DNA of 64,000 nucleotides, from NCBI RefSeq assembly GCF_007991655.1, contig NZ_BJYT01000009.1, positions 179,581-243,580 on the forward strand, read 5' to 3'. Shown piece after piece: positions 53,795 through 62,362 of this stretch (its first letter is position 1; each line of letters starts with the position of its first letter). This DNA is from Segetibacter aerophilus (GTDB lineage: Bacteria > Bacteroidota > Bacteroidia > Chitinophagales > Chitinophagaceae). The notes under the pieces were generated by a model that saw nothing but the letters and a program-made list of their open reading frames with translations, was not told where the DNA came from and ran no database searches. The translations under genes were made by a program, and so were the position numbers.

Positions 53795-54547
53795 TTATAA
53801 CTTTCTTATCATCACATTGCGAAATGCTACTTCATGGCCATGATCCTGGAAAGCAATTTTTCCTTTTGGAGTAGTTGCAAAATTTGGCCAGCCTTTGAAC
53901 TTGCTGTTTTCAACAAGACTCTTCCACTCGTCGCTGCCAAGCTGAACCTCGCATGTTTTAATTCCGTTGAAATAAAGGGTCAGGTGACCGTTCTTCTGAA
54001 CAATTCTTGCTTCATTCCACTCTCCTACCGGCTTAGGTTTTGAAAGATCAGCAGTACCTTTTAAGTCATATAGTAGTCCAGCCAAATGGTTCGCCTTTTT
54101 GTTGTCAGATGCTTTTATGTTATCAAGCACCTGCATTTCCAAGCCAGTATTGTACGTATTTGAAAACTTAGGATCTTCTTTAATGTCGAAAATAATGCCG
54201 CTGTTTCCTTCTTCAGTGATTCGCCATTCTGTCGAAAACTCAAAATTCTCAAACTCCTGGTCAGTTACAATATCTCCGCCGGCACCCCTGGTTCTTGCTT
54301 TTGGATCAAGCATAATCGAGCCGTTTACAACTTTCCATATTGTTGGTACCGTGTTTTTATTGTACCCATGCCAACCACTTGTAGTCTGTCCGTCGAACAA
54401 CAACACCCATCCATCTTTCTTTTCTTTACTCGTCAAAGTGTTTGGCTCCTTATTCACTTCATGGTTAACGGAAGCCTGTTTAGAAGATCCGCATCCGGAA
54501 AGAATACTTGCTGCAATACAAATGGAAGCAATGGTAGATTTCAACAT
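53795..54547 (-). CDS. DUF1080 family lipoprotein
   Basis: A 250-residue lipoprotein: start chosen at the ATG giving MLKSTIASICIAASILSGC, where LSGC is the lipobox; a longer frame adds 15 basic residues that would spoil the signal. The DUF1080 (3-keto-disaccharide hydrolase-like) concanavalin fold runs from WVLLFDGQTTSGWHGY near 45 to HEVAFRNVMIRKL at the end, with NSGIIFDIKED and GLEMQVLDN in between. These proteins bind or cleave glycans at the cell surface. It is transcribed in the same direction as the sialidase-like gene downstream. Confidence 0.88.
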   Translation of the reverse strand: MLKSTIASICIAASILSGCGSSKQASVNHEVNKEPNTLTSKEKKDGWVLLFDGQTTSGWHGYNKNTVPTIWKVVNGSIMLDPKARTRGAGGDIVTDQEFENFEFSTEWRITEEGNSGIIFDIKEDPKFSNTYNTGLEMQVLDNIKASDNKKANHLAGLLYDLKGTADLSKPKPVGEWNEARIVQKNGHLTLYFNGIKTCEVQLGSDEWKSLVENSKFKGWPNFATTPKGKIAFQDHGHEVAFRNVMIRKL

Positions 54548-54885
54548 AAATAGTTTGATTTTAATCTTAGAAATTGCTTGTAATTTATGCATTTAAGCCT
54601 TTAGAACAGCCAGTTTATTTCGCAATAAATTTAGAGGAACTTTCAACAGTCATCGGGTGGCGATGCTCCAAAAGGTCGATGGGAAGTTGCTCCTTGCCGA
54701 AGACTTTTTTCTTATGAAGTTTACTGCGGCGTAGAAATAAAAAAAGTACAAGAGTGCGACGCAAGAGAGTTTAATAGCAGCACAATGTTGAGTACATACT
54801 AGCATACAAACTAACGGCTCTCTAAAAGGGAGAGTACCCAAGCCGACAAAAAAGAGGTTAGGTAAATAAGTATCGATAATGCTAC
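54548..54885. other. 338-bp intergenic region with type-B repeat
   Basis: Contains only a type-B interspersed repeat (54746-54767) and AT-rich spacer. It separates two minus-strand genes. Confidence 0.55.
54746..54767 (+). repeat. Interspersed repeat, type B
   Basis: Reads GTACAAGAGTGCGACGCAAG then AG, joining the GTACAAG start of type A to the type-B core. Confidence 0.75.
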
Positions 54886-56442
54886 TTAAAAGTTAATTCT
54901 TAACCCCCCAACCAGCCCGAACGAACTGAGGTAGGTTTTAACTGGCGCATCTTTATTGATGGCAGACAAAGCAATTCGGCTGGTGGGCGTAAAACTAAGC
55001 GCGAGAGTCTTATTTAAACTATAGTCAACACCAAGGCTAACTAAGCCACTGAAGTAAGAATTATTTAAACCCTCAATGTGGTCTATACTCGCTTTTTCGT
55101 TTCCGGCTGATCCGGCAATTTCAGTTTCAATCTTTCCTTTGGTTAAGAAGTTAGCTGCAACCCCCAACCCTGGTGATAAGCTTAGTTTTCCTTTACTAAA
55201 CACGTATTTTACAGCCAACGGAACGCTCACGTAGTTGAGGGTATTGGTAGAAGACAAAGCGATTACGCTGTCTCCCGAAGCTGGAGCATTACCACGACGT
55301 AAGGTGACGAAAGAATAGCCTGATGAACAATTAAAACGATAGTTGATATTGCCACGGGGATCAGGACGTGCAAAAATTGTCTTTGGCTGAATGTTGGTGG
55401 TCATGGTCGAAAAAGAAATCCCGGATTGTAAGCTCCATCGGCTGTCTAAGTTGTAGTCCACCAATACACCAATGCTTGAAGTTTTTGAGATTTCCTCCTT
55501 GTTCTTTATTTCGTTTCGGTCATCTTCTCTAAACCAACGTTGTCCGTTGTCAATCCTGGTATTAACAAAATCAGCGGAATAATACGGAGTAATAGAAAAC
55601 GTAAATCTATGATCACCTTTTACCTTGCTGTTCTTTGCCAGAACCAGTGGCTCGGCTGTGGGTATCTTATTGTTTTCGCTGGCGCTTTTTAAAATATTCT
55701 CAAGTAACGGGTCGGGTGATTGTATTTGTAAATCTTTTGGGCGTTCTGTGGCTGTAGCCAAATCTCCCACGGGCTTTAGCGTACTGGCCCCTGCATTTTG
55801 TGTTCCCTTTGAATTATCCGCGGCAGAAAAATTGGCCGCTTTACTGTTCATAGTAGATACTGCATTTCTTTCTTTAGATCCTTTGTAGACAACAAGAGCT
55901 TCTTCTGTTTTCCTGGCAGTCTTTACCCGCTTTCCTGAAAGTTTCACTGTTTGTGTGGAGTTGCCGTCTTCAACTTTTTGTTCAGCACCCGGCAAACCTA
56001 CTTTCTCCGTTGCTGTTTGTTTACCAGCTTTTGCTACGGTTTCATTGGAGTCAACTGTTGTATGTGCGCTATCAATTCTTGTTGTAGGAACAGGCTCTTC
56101 AATAACTTCTTTCTCCAATGGCTTAGCATCGCTTATACCGGTTTTCGGAAAAGCCTTGTTATTTCCTCCATTCCTTTCAGCCATTTTTTTCCTGCTAATC
56201 GTTTTTGCAAGCTCTTTGTTCCTAAGCCTTGTTTGTACTGTGTACATAGCCAATCCAGCAGAAAAAATGAGTAAGGCAGCGGCGGCCCACTTTAGCTTTC
56301 TATATTTTTTTGAAATAGAAACAACGTTCTTTTTGTCGAGGTTTTTATCGATGTTCTCCCAAACATTTGTTGAAGGCTCCTCCTCGTGTCCCGCTATCGC
56401 CTTCCTAAATAAATGATCTATATTATGTAGATTTTCATCCAT
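54886..56442 (-). CDS. Inner-membrane-anchored protein with C-terminal outer-membrane barrel domain
   Basis: A 518-residue protein. It starts with a cytoplasmic anti-sigma-like segment (MDENLHNIDHLFRKAIAGHE, ending before residue 48), then one membrane helix (about 50-66, WAAAALLIFSAGLAMYTV), a long Lys/Thr/Ser-rich periplasmic linker to about 270, and a C-terminal porin-like beta domain (about 275-518) ending in a terminal aromatic strand (GLRINF). Its start is 2 bp after the ECF sigma gene, so it is the probable sigma regulator. How one protein bridges both membranes is unusual; see findings. Confidence 0.8.
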   Translation of the reverse strand: MDENLHNIDHLFRKAIAGHEEEPSTNVWENIDKNLDKKNVVSISKKYRKLKWAAAALLIFSAGLAMYTVQTRLRNKELAKTISRKKMAERNGGNNKAFPKTGISDAKPLEKEVIEEPVPTTRIDSAHTTVDSNETVAKAGKQTATEKVGLPGAEQKVEDGNSTQTVKLSGKRVKTARKTEEALVVYKGSKERNAVSTMNSKAANFSAADNSKGTQNAGASTLKPVGDLATATERPKDLQIQSPDPLLENILKSASENNKIPTAEPLVLAKNSKVKGDHRFTFSITPYYSADFVNTRIDNGQRWFREDDRNEIKNKEEISKTSSIGVLVDYNLDSRWSLQSGISFSTMTTNIQPKTIFARPDPRGNINYRFNCSSGYSFVTLRRGNAPASGDSVIALSSTNTLNYVSVPLAVKYVFSKGKLSLSPGLGVAANFLTKGKIETEIAGSAGNEKASIDHIEGLNNSYFSGLVSLGVDYSLNKTLALSFTPTSRIALSAINKDAPVKTYLSSFGLVGGLRINF

Positions 56443-56444
56443 GC

Positions 56445-57020
56445 TTAATTAAATTTTACTTGTGGAGATTGTAAGCTTTTATTAACAGCCTTTTGCAAAA
56501 TGGTTCTTGCGTCAGAAAGATTTGATTTAGACGTGCCTTCCGAAATACCTAAGAGATCAGCAATTTCCCGGTGTTTCATTCCCTCAAAAACATACAGGTT
56601 AAAAACCATTTTATATGAAGGCGGCAACTGTTGTACCATGTTGAGTAATTCCTTTGTGCCGATTTTCGAAATGATGTCTTCGTTTTCTCCGTACTCTGCT
56701 GTCACCGATTCAATATCTATAACCGGCCTCAGACTTCCTTTACTCCTGTATTTCTGCAACGCACAATTCACCATAATCTTCCGCATCCATCCTTCAAAAG
56801 ACCCGGCGAATTTATACTGGTGCAAAAACTCAAACACCTTCATAAAGCCTTCCTGCAAAATTTCTTCCGCCTCTTCACGCGTCTTCGAATATCGCAGACA
56901 AACCACAAACATTTTCTGACAATATAAATTATACAACCTGCTTTGTGATTGCCGTTCACCTTTCAGGCACGCCTCTATCAACTGCTCTGTTTGCTTAAAT
57001 ATTTTAGGTTCTTCTGTCAT
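56445..57020 (-). CDS. RNA polymerase sigma-70 factor, ECF type (first of two)
   Basis: A 191-residue ECF sigma. Region 2 runs from about 18-90 (SRLYNLYCQKMFVVCLRYSK, REEAEEILQEGFMKVFEFLH, FEGWMRKIMVNCALQKYRSK), with the -10-recognising helix intact. Region 4 is at about 130-185 (LPPSYKMVFNLYVFEGMKHR, EIADLLGISEGTSKSNLSDA), the -35 helix-turn-helix. It forms a two-gene operon with the membrane/barrel protein 2 bp downstream. No copy of the GGTTACAT/GTTTACTAAT promoter was seen upstream, so it does not appear to belong to the neighbouring regulon. Confidence 0.92.
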   Translation of the reverse strand: MTEEPKIFKQTEQLIEACLKGERQSQSRLYNLYCQKMFVVCLRYSKTREEAEEILQEGFMKVFEFLHQYKFAGSFEGWMRKIMVNCALQKYRSKGSLRPVIDIESVTAEYGENEDIISKIGTKELLNMVQQLPPSYKMVFNLYVFEGMKHREIADLLGISEGTSKSNLSDARTILQKAVNKSLQSPQVKFN

Positions 57021-57239
57021 TGATGCACTAAAAGGGAAAAAGGGTTGGGTTCAATTAAGTTTTTTAACAAAGGCAGATTGCTCCGTTTATTGGCTTCCTG
57101 TTATGGCAGATGACTAAGAAAATGTTTCAACAGCTTCTATTTTTTGGATGGATGTCCGCCATTAACAAATGGTTGGGTTTACTGTTAATTATTTTTAAAA
57201 TAGTTTTTGTTATAAGCATCAAAGCTTCTGTCAACATTC

Positions 57240-57254
57240 TTGCGACGCTCCGTT
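57240..57254 (-). repeat. Short repeat, type C
   Basis: TTGCGACGCTCCGTT on the plus strand, identical to 11826-11840. Confidence 0.5.
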
Positions 57255-57628
57255 GTAACGGTAACTTTTCATGGAAGCATCGAAACATAAAGTTTATTAC
57301 ACCTCAAATTTTAATAAGATTTTGTTAAGGAAAATGTCAAAAGAGATAAACAGAAAAAATTCTGCGACAAAAAGAAAACAGCCCTTTTTATGTTCAAACC
57401 TTCGGGCCACTCGGAACCTCTCAAATTGAAATTAAAACCAATAAGAAAACGGGGAAACGGTCTTTTTTTGGCAAATTTTATTGGTTGCTAGAAGGCGACT
57501 GGAGGTTGTAATACAGTAGTCGCTTTCGCGTTTATAGAAAGTTTTAACCCTTTATTTTTTTATAGATCAGACTTATTAGATACTATTACCGTTTGCAGGA
57601 ATGTTCGTAGAAAAATTTTCTTTTTCCA

Positions 57629-57659
57629 GGTTACATCTACGCATCCGGCGTTTACTAAT
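57629..57659 (+). promoter_or_regulatory. Predicted ECF promoter of the lipoprotein/CHAT operon
   Basis: GGTTACAT (57629-57636), 13-bp spacer, GTTTACTAAT (57650-57659). The same two boxes with the same spacing occur upstream of the DUF4382 gene and of the second ECF sigma gene. The start codon is 17 bp beyond the box. Confidence 0.75.
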
Positions 57660-57675
57660 GGTATAGCACAAGGTT

Positions 57676-58476
57676 ATGAAAAATACAATTCGTCTTCTAG
57701 GTTTGTTTATAATGAATGCATGCCTCTTTTCATGCAGTAAAAACACTATCGAAAACAATACAACTAACTCCGCTGGTTCCCAGTCCATTTACACTGATTC
57801 TGTTTTTTACGTAAAAGGGACCGCTGATTTTTTTGTGTCTCCTGCGCAACCTCGTGCAGGCACTTATTTTTCTTTTCCTGATGGACTTGCTTTAAATGAA
57901 ACCACCGGCGTGATCAATGTAAACAAGAGTGATGCAGGTTTAAAATATCGGGTCTCATTTGTAGAAACAGGAAAAAAGGATACCCTCACTAATTTCATTA
58001 CGATTTCCGGCATCAATTATTTAGATGGATTTTATAACCTTGCCAAAGGAGACTCCATTCTTAAACCGGTCTATAATGCTGATAAAAATGCAGCTGTTCC
58101 CGGCATTAACAACGGAACTACATTCGACGTCGATCTTGCACTAAATAGCCAGGGATGCAAAGTGAATGCAACAAGTGCAGAAATAAACCTGGCGCAAACT
58201 GTAAGAAATGGGGTATTTGGTGGCACGCCGTCCAATAACGATCGCCACGAATTTGAGATGACTTACCGCATTAACGATAACAGCTCTTTGGCTACAAATA
58301 GGTTGAAAGTAAAGCTCTACTTTTTTAACTCGATGAGCGAGGTAACACCAGAAGCTTTCGACATCATAGCATCAAGGCAAGGAACGATCATCGGGCCGGG
58401 AAATACAACACCCGCACCCCTTGCATTGAAAGCAGCAAAACCCCGCCCTCCCTGTATTTTTATTGTTGGCCGCTAA
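57676..58476 (+). CDS. Lipoprotein, 266 aa, first gene of the CHAT operon
   Basis: A secreted lipoprotein; signal MKNTIRLLGLFIMNACLFSC with lipobox LFSC (Cys20). A Ser/Asn/Thr-rich linker is followed by two beta-sandwich-like segments: residues 40-110 (FYVKGTADFFVSPAQPRAGT, cadherin/Ig-like) and 115-250. The C-terminus is Pro-rich and ends PRPPCIFIVGR with a second Cys. I do not recognise the family firmly. The 45-bp gap to the CHAT gene, with the ECF-type promoter directly upstream, indicates co-expression. It may be a substrate or surface partner of the protease (inference). Confidence 0.72.
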   Translation: MKNTIRLLGLFIMNACLFSCSKNTIENNTTNSAGSQSIYTDSVFYVKGTADFFVSPAQPRAGTYFSFPDGLALNETTGVINVNKSDAGLKYRVSFVETGKKDTLTNFITISGINYLDGFYNLAKGDSILKPVYNADKNAAVPGINNGTTFDVDLALNSQGCKVNATSAEINLAQTVRNGVFGGTPSNNDRHEFEMTYRINDNSSLATNRLKVKLYFFNSMSEVTPEAFDIIASRQGTIIGPGNTTPAPLALKAAKPRPPCIFIVGR

Positions 58477-58521
58477 AGTTTCAGTTGTTTGTACTTTCCG
58501 CCATTTAACTTTATCCGAGCA

Positions 58522-61284
58522 ATGGCGAGACAAGGACTACTTCTTATTTTATTACTGCTGGTTGTCACTATTCCACGGGGACAGAAAAAGCCGAAACAGG
58601 CTGACTATAAAAGCATTTATCATTACGCCGAAGAATTATACAGATCAGGCAGCGCTACCAGCACAAGCGATAGTCTTGCCATTGTAGCTTACCACCGGGT
58701 AGTTCAAATACTTTCGGCGCTTCCTGAAAACGATACCATTTTGTTCGATAGCTACGTAAAGGCAGCTATTCTTGAAATGACTTATCGCCGCGACACCGCT
58801 GCTCTACTTCATTTTGCAGCTTCCATAAATGTAGTAAAACAAAAGAGCCATTTGCCGGACTCTTTGCTGTTTCAACCTTACTTGTATGCAGGCAGTATTC
58901 ATTACTCGCTTTTCAATTTCGACTCCTCGTTATATTATTACCGGCAGGCAGAAAACATCGTAAACAAGTATCCTTCCATTGCCGAATCTGAAAGGCTGTA
59001 CAATAAGCTGGGCGTATTATTTTTCGAAACAGGAGATTATAGAAAGAGCATCGTCTATTTCGAAAAAGCACTATCGATAGTTGAAGCGCAAAGCCCAGCA
59101 GATATTTCTTTCATTGTTAACTATAAAAACAACATCGCTTCAGCACTCCGAAAGCTGAGGCGTTACCCTGAAGCTTTAAACATTTACAAGAGCTTAATCA
59201 CTTTTGGCTATAATGTAGAAGAGCTTCATCACAATATTGGCGTTTGTTATTTAGACGCAGGAGATGCAAAACAGGCAATAAAATTTCTTGGACGGGTGGA
59301 GTATAGTAACGAGGTTAAATACAATGATTTGGCATCCGCTTATATCCAATTAAATAAACTCGATTCTGCTACTTATTTTTTACAGAAAGCTTTTGATGTT
59401 TATCAAAAAACTTCATCTAACCAAAAGACTAAAGACTATGGCATTACCTTGAAATACGAGGGTGATTTGCTCATGGCGAAGCATCTTCCGAAGCAGGCGC
59501 TGCAAAAATATCATTCTTCGATTATCCAGCTTGATCCTGACTTTAATGATCCTGTTGCTGAACACAATCCTGCTAGTTTTTATGGATTGCACAATTCTTT
59601 TCTTTTGTTCAATACGATAAAAGCAAAAGCAGACGCTTTTGCGCAGCTCTTTGCACAGACAAAGGATAAGCAACAATTAAGTAGTGCCCTGGATACTTAT
59701 TCATCTGCACTTGCACTAGCTAACCATGTGGAGAAGATGTACCGCTCGGATGAATCGAAATTATTTCTAGAGCAAAATGTAAGCGTCGCATATAAAGAAG
59801 CTGTGAAAACGGCCATTCAATTATTTGAACTTACTAAAGATCGACTCTACTTAAAAAAAGCTTTCAACATTGCAGAAAACAGTAAAGCATCCGTATTACA
59901 AACAGATCTGCATGACCTGGAGTTGAATAACATAATTGGACTACCCCCAAAATTAATAAGAGACCAAAACCAGCTAAAAGCAAATATTTCAAAACTTAAT
60001 TTTCAGATTAGTCAAACGACTGATACAATTGCGATTGAAAAGCTGCAAAATGACCTGCGGGACCTGGAAATACAGTTCTCGAGACTGCAGGACAAATTAG
60101 ATAACGAACCCGCATATTACCAGTTGAAGTTCACCAATAAAGAAGTGAATATTGACACGCTGCAACAAAAGGTTTTGGCAAAAGATGAAGCGCTCATTTC
60201 ATACTACTATTATGGCAACCAGTTACTCTGTTTTTATATAACAAGGGAAGACTTTGGTTACGCCGGTTCTAATACCACGAAAAACTTGTTCGACAATATC
60301 GTCTCACTAAGGCGACAGTTGAATGGGTTAGAAACAACAGACAAAAAACTAGTCCTCAATGTTTCAACGGATCTCTATAATAATATTCTACGGCCGGTTC
60401 TGCCTCACATCAGTGGCAAGAAACGTTTACTGGTGATTCCTTATAACGAGTTAAGCTATATTCCGTTTGAGGCCCTTGCACCGACAGATAATGAGCGTCC
60501 TTTACTCTACAAATTCGCTGTCAGCTACAACTACTCAGCAAACTTCCTGTCGACCAACGACAATGAAAAGAGTAAATATGAAACGTTGGCAATAGCTCCG
60601 TTTACATTAGATAGTAGAAATGAAAGTTTGCCGCGGCTTAGTCATTCTCTGCAAGAGGTAGCAGGATTAAAAGGAAAAATCTTAATAGACAAAGAAGCTA
60701 CGAAACAACAGTTTTTAAAATTTTACGATCAGTTTCCTGTTATTCATCTGGCGACACATGCAAGAGCAAATGACTCCGTTCCACTTCAATCTTATATAGA
60801 ATTCTTTGCCACAAAACCTTTAAACGATACTTCACACCGTTTATACGAACCAGAGATTTATCACCTGGATATGAAGAAGACGCAGCTTGTAATCTTAAGT
60901 GCCTGTGAAACAGGTAGCGGACAGTTGATCAATGAAGAAGGAATTATCAGCCTGTCAAGGGCGTTCTCTTATGCCGGATGCAAAAGCGTAATTACCTCTT
61001 TATGGAAAGCTGATGATGCTGCCACCGCTTTTATTATTAATAGGGTGCATCATTACCTACAGAAAGGTCTCCCAAAAAACGAGGCTTTGCAAAAGGCAAA
61101 AATCGATTACCTGGAGAACAACGAAATAGATGCAAGATTTAAAACGCCCGATTATTGGGCGCACCTGGTTCTTATTGGCAACGATGAGCCTATAGCAAGG
61201 GGCTATTATACTTTTTACCTTGTAATAGCAATTACAATCATTATCGTCTCAGTTATGGTTGTAAGAAAAAGCCGTACAAAATAA
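58522..61284 (+). CDS. Secreted, membrane-anchored TPR-CHAT caspase-like protease
   Basis: A 920-residue protein started at the ATG giving MARQGLLLILLLLVVTIPRG, a clean signal peptide; a longer TTG-initiated frame adds 11 residues and is disfavoured. TPR-like helices fill about 25-480 (for example ERLYNKLGVLFFETGDYRKS and YFEKALSIVEAQ), a coiled stretch follows (about 490-540), then the CHAT domain with His746 in HLATHARAN and Cys795 in LSACETGSGQ. Residues 898-915 form a C-terminal helix (FYLVIAITIIIVSVMVV) before RKSRTK. The protease body is thus predicted periplasmic. It shares a promoter type with the nearby ECF sigma operon. Confidence 0.85.
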   Translation: MARQGLLLILLLLVVTIPRGQKKPKQADYKSIYHYAEELYRSGSATSTSDSLAIVAYHRVVQILSALPENDTILFDSYVKAAILEMTYRRDTAALLHFAASINVVKQKSHLPDSLLFQPYLYAGSIHYSLFNFDSSLYYYRQAENIVNKYPSIAESERLYNKLGVLFFETGDYRKSIVYFEKALSIVEAQSPADISFIVNYKNNIASALRKLRRYPEALNIYKSLITFGYNVEELHHNIGVCYLDAGDAKQAIKFLGRVEYSNEVKYNDLASAYIQLNKLDSATYFLQKAFDVYQKTSSNQKTKDYGITLKYEGDLLMAKHLPKQALQKYHSSIIQLDPDFNDPVAEHNPASFYGLHNSFLLFNTIKAKADAFAQLFAQTKDKQQLSSALDTYSSALALANHVEKMYRSDESKLFLEQNVSVAYKEAVKTAIQLFELTKDRLYLKKAFNIAENSKASVLQTDLHDLELNNIIGLPPKLIRDQNQLKANISKLNFQISQTTDTIAIEKLQNDLRDLEIQFSRLQDKLDNEPAYYQLKFTNKEVNIDTLQQKVLAKDEALISYYYYGNQLLCFYITREDFGYAGSNTTKNLFDNIVSLRRQLNGLETTDKKLVLNVSTDLYNNILRPVLPHISGKKRLLVIPYNELSYIPFEALAPTDNERPLLYKFAVSYNYSANFLSTNDNEKSKYETLAIAPFTLDSRNESLPRLSHSLQEVAGLKGKILIDKEATKQQFLKFYDQFPVIHLATHARANDSVPLQSYIEFFATKPLNDTSHRLYEPEIYHLDMKKTQLVILSACETGSGQLINEEGIISLSRAFSYAGCKSVITSLWKADDAATAFIINRVHHYLQKGLPKNEALQKAKIDYLENNEIDARFKTPDYWAHLVLIGNDEPIARGYYTFYLVIAITIIIVSVMVVRKSRTK

Positions 61285-61300
61285 TTTATACGGCTTTTTT
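61266..61300. terminator. Bidirectional terminator overlapping the CHAT stop codon
   Basis: GCCGTA (61271-61276) pairs with TACGGC (61289-61294); six T residues follow on the plus strand and five A residues precede the stem. The CHAT stop codon is in the loop, so the left arm is coding. It also faces the convergent DUF4382 gene. Confidence 0.8.
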
Positions 61301-61340
61301 CATTTGAGGGAATTTCATGGGCATCTTCAAAAACTTTTTT

Positions 61341-62213
61341 TTACTTGCGCAGTGTGATAGTACCCACGTGACTATCTTCTTTAGTTTTTACAGTAATGTT
61401 CGAAAGCACTGCATCAGCATAACTGTTAGTAGTTGAGTGTACGATCAGTTTGTATGTACCCGCTTTAAGTCCTATTATTTTAAATTCACCTTCACGCCCA
61501 GGCTTTGCAGTCGCAGTATCGGTTCCGCTTATTGCAGTTACAATTGCTCTGGCATCCAGCGGCGCCACACGACCTTCTATGCTTCCTGCCTTTTCTCTGG
61601 AAAAAGCATTGATACCAGGCTCGAACTCAAATTGGTTTCCAGACCTTCTTATTGATCGGCCAGCGTCTATATCAAGCCAGATTTTTACGTTATCAATATT
61701 CTTTTGTTCAATTCTTTCATCTTCGAGGTTAATTATAACCGTATTCTTTTTCAACTTCAATGCAACAGTTGCCCCGTTTAAAACAGCGGTGTTGTTATTT
61801 CCCAGCGTAATTCTTACTTTTTTTAATGTGCGTGCAGATTGAAATGATCCTGTTGAGATTAAAGTATCCAGGCCATTACGAAACTTGAGAATGTCTACTA
61901 CCCTCGCGCTACTGCTTAAGGTCATCCAGCCTCCGGAAGTACTTCCACTATCATCATCACTTCCATTGCCACTCCCACTTCCCCCATGGTGCTCAATTTC
62001 GGTTTCATCGTCATCTTCTGCCTTGACTTCAATTTTTTGTATATCTACAAAAACGTTATCAAAAACGACCGAAGGATCATCGGTAATAAAAAGGCTGATT
62101 GATTTAGAGCCACCACTAGACTCCAATGCATTTTTCTGACAACCAACCGAAAGAGTTCCAAGTAGGATTGTTACTACGAATGCTTTTACAAAATGAGCTG
62201 TTTGACTTTTCAT
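61341..62213 (-). CDS. DUF4382 family lipoprotein with acidic linker
   Basis: A 290-residue lipoprotein; the start is placed at the ATG giving MKSQTAHFVKAFVVTILLGT, with Cys25 in the SVGC lipobox (an ATG 30 bp earlier is also possible). The DUF4382 domain runs from SISLFITDDPSVVFDNVFVD near 37 to about 180, with a low-complexity insert (ETEIEHHGGSGSGNGSDDDS) near 62-95. A CarboxypepD-like tail domain covers about 205-290 (GSIEGRVAPLDARAIVTAIS). It has its own ECF-type promoter matching the CHAT and sigma operons. Likely surface-exposed; function unknown. Confidence 0.85.
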   Translation of the reverse strand: MKSQTAHFVKAFVVTILLGTLSVGCQKNALESSGGSKSISLFITDDPSVVFDNVFVDIQKIEVKAEDDDETEIEHHGGSGSGNGSDDDSGSTSGGWMTLSSSARVVDILKFRNGLDTLISTGSFQSARTLKKVRITLGNNNTAVLNGATVALKLKKNTVIINLEDERIEQKNIDNVKIWLDIDAGRSIRRSGNQFEFEPGINAFSREKAGSIEGRVAPLDARAIVTAISGTDTATAKPGREGEFKIIGLKAGTYKLIVHSTTNSYADAVLSNITVKTKEDSHVGTITLRK

Positions 62214-62273
62214 GTTTAATGATTTTTTGTTTTTTAAGTGCACTGATTATTTTTAGAGGCGCTTCATATATTA

Positions 62274-62300
62274 GTAAACACAGCCTTTAAATATGTAACC
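62274..62300 (-). promoter_or_regulatory. Predicted ECF promoter of the DUF4382 gene
   Basis: Minus strand: GGTTACAT (62300-62293), then TGTTTAC (62280-62274), continuing TAATATA. The spacer equals that of the two other copies. It lies upstream of both possible start codons. Confidence 0.75.
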
Positions 62301-62311
62301 AATAATTTAAA

Positions 62312-62341
62312 AAAATCTCCGGTGGTATTGCCGGAGATTTT
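62312..62341 (-). terminator. Intrinsic terminator of the ECF/anti-sigma operon
   Basis: AAAATCTCCGG (62312-62322) and CCGGAGATTTT (62331-62341) form an 11-bp stem with an 8-nt loop; on the minus strand the stem ends in a T run. It lies 21 bp after the anti-sigma-like stop. Confidence 0.8.
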
Positions 62342-62362
62342 AAATAATGGAAACAGGAGAAA

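Larger units (their letters stand above)
57021..57675. other. 655-bp divergent intergenic region
   Basis: Contains a type-C repeat (57240-57254), a GCGACT/AGTCGC hairpin at about 57495-57525, and near its right end the ECF-type promoter of the lipoprotein/CHAT operon. No protein gene is supported. Confidence 0.6.

Noticed and set aside
54099..54596. A 165-codon plus-strand frame opposite the DUF1080 gene
   Set aside because: It is antisense to a clear lipoprotein gene and has no start context or domain.
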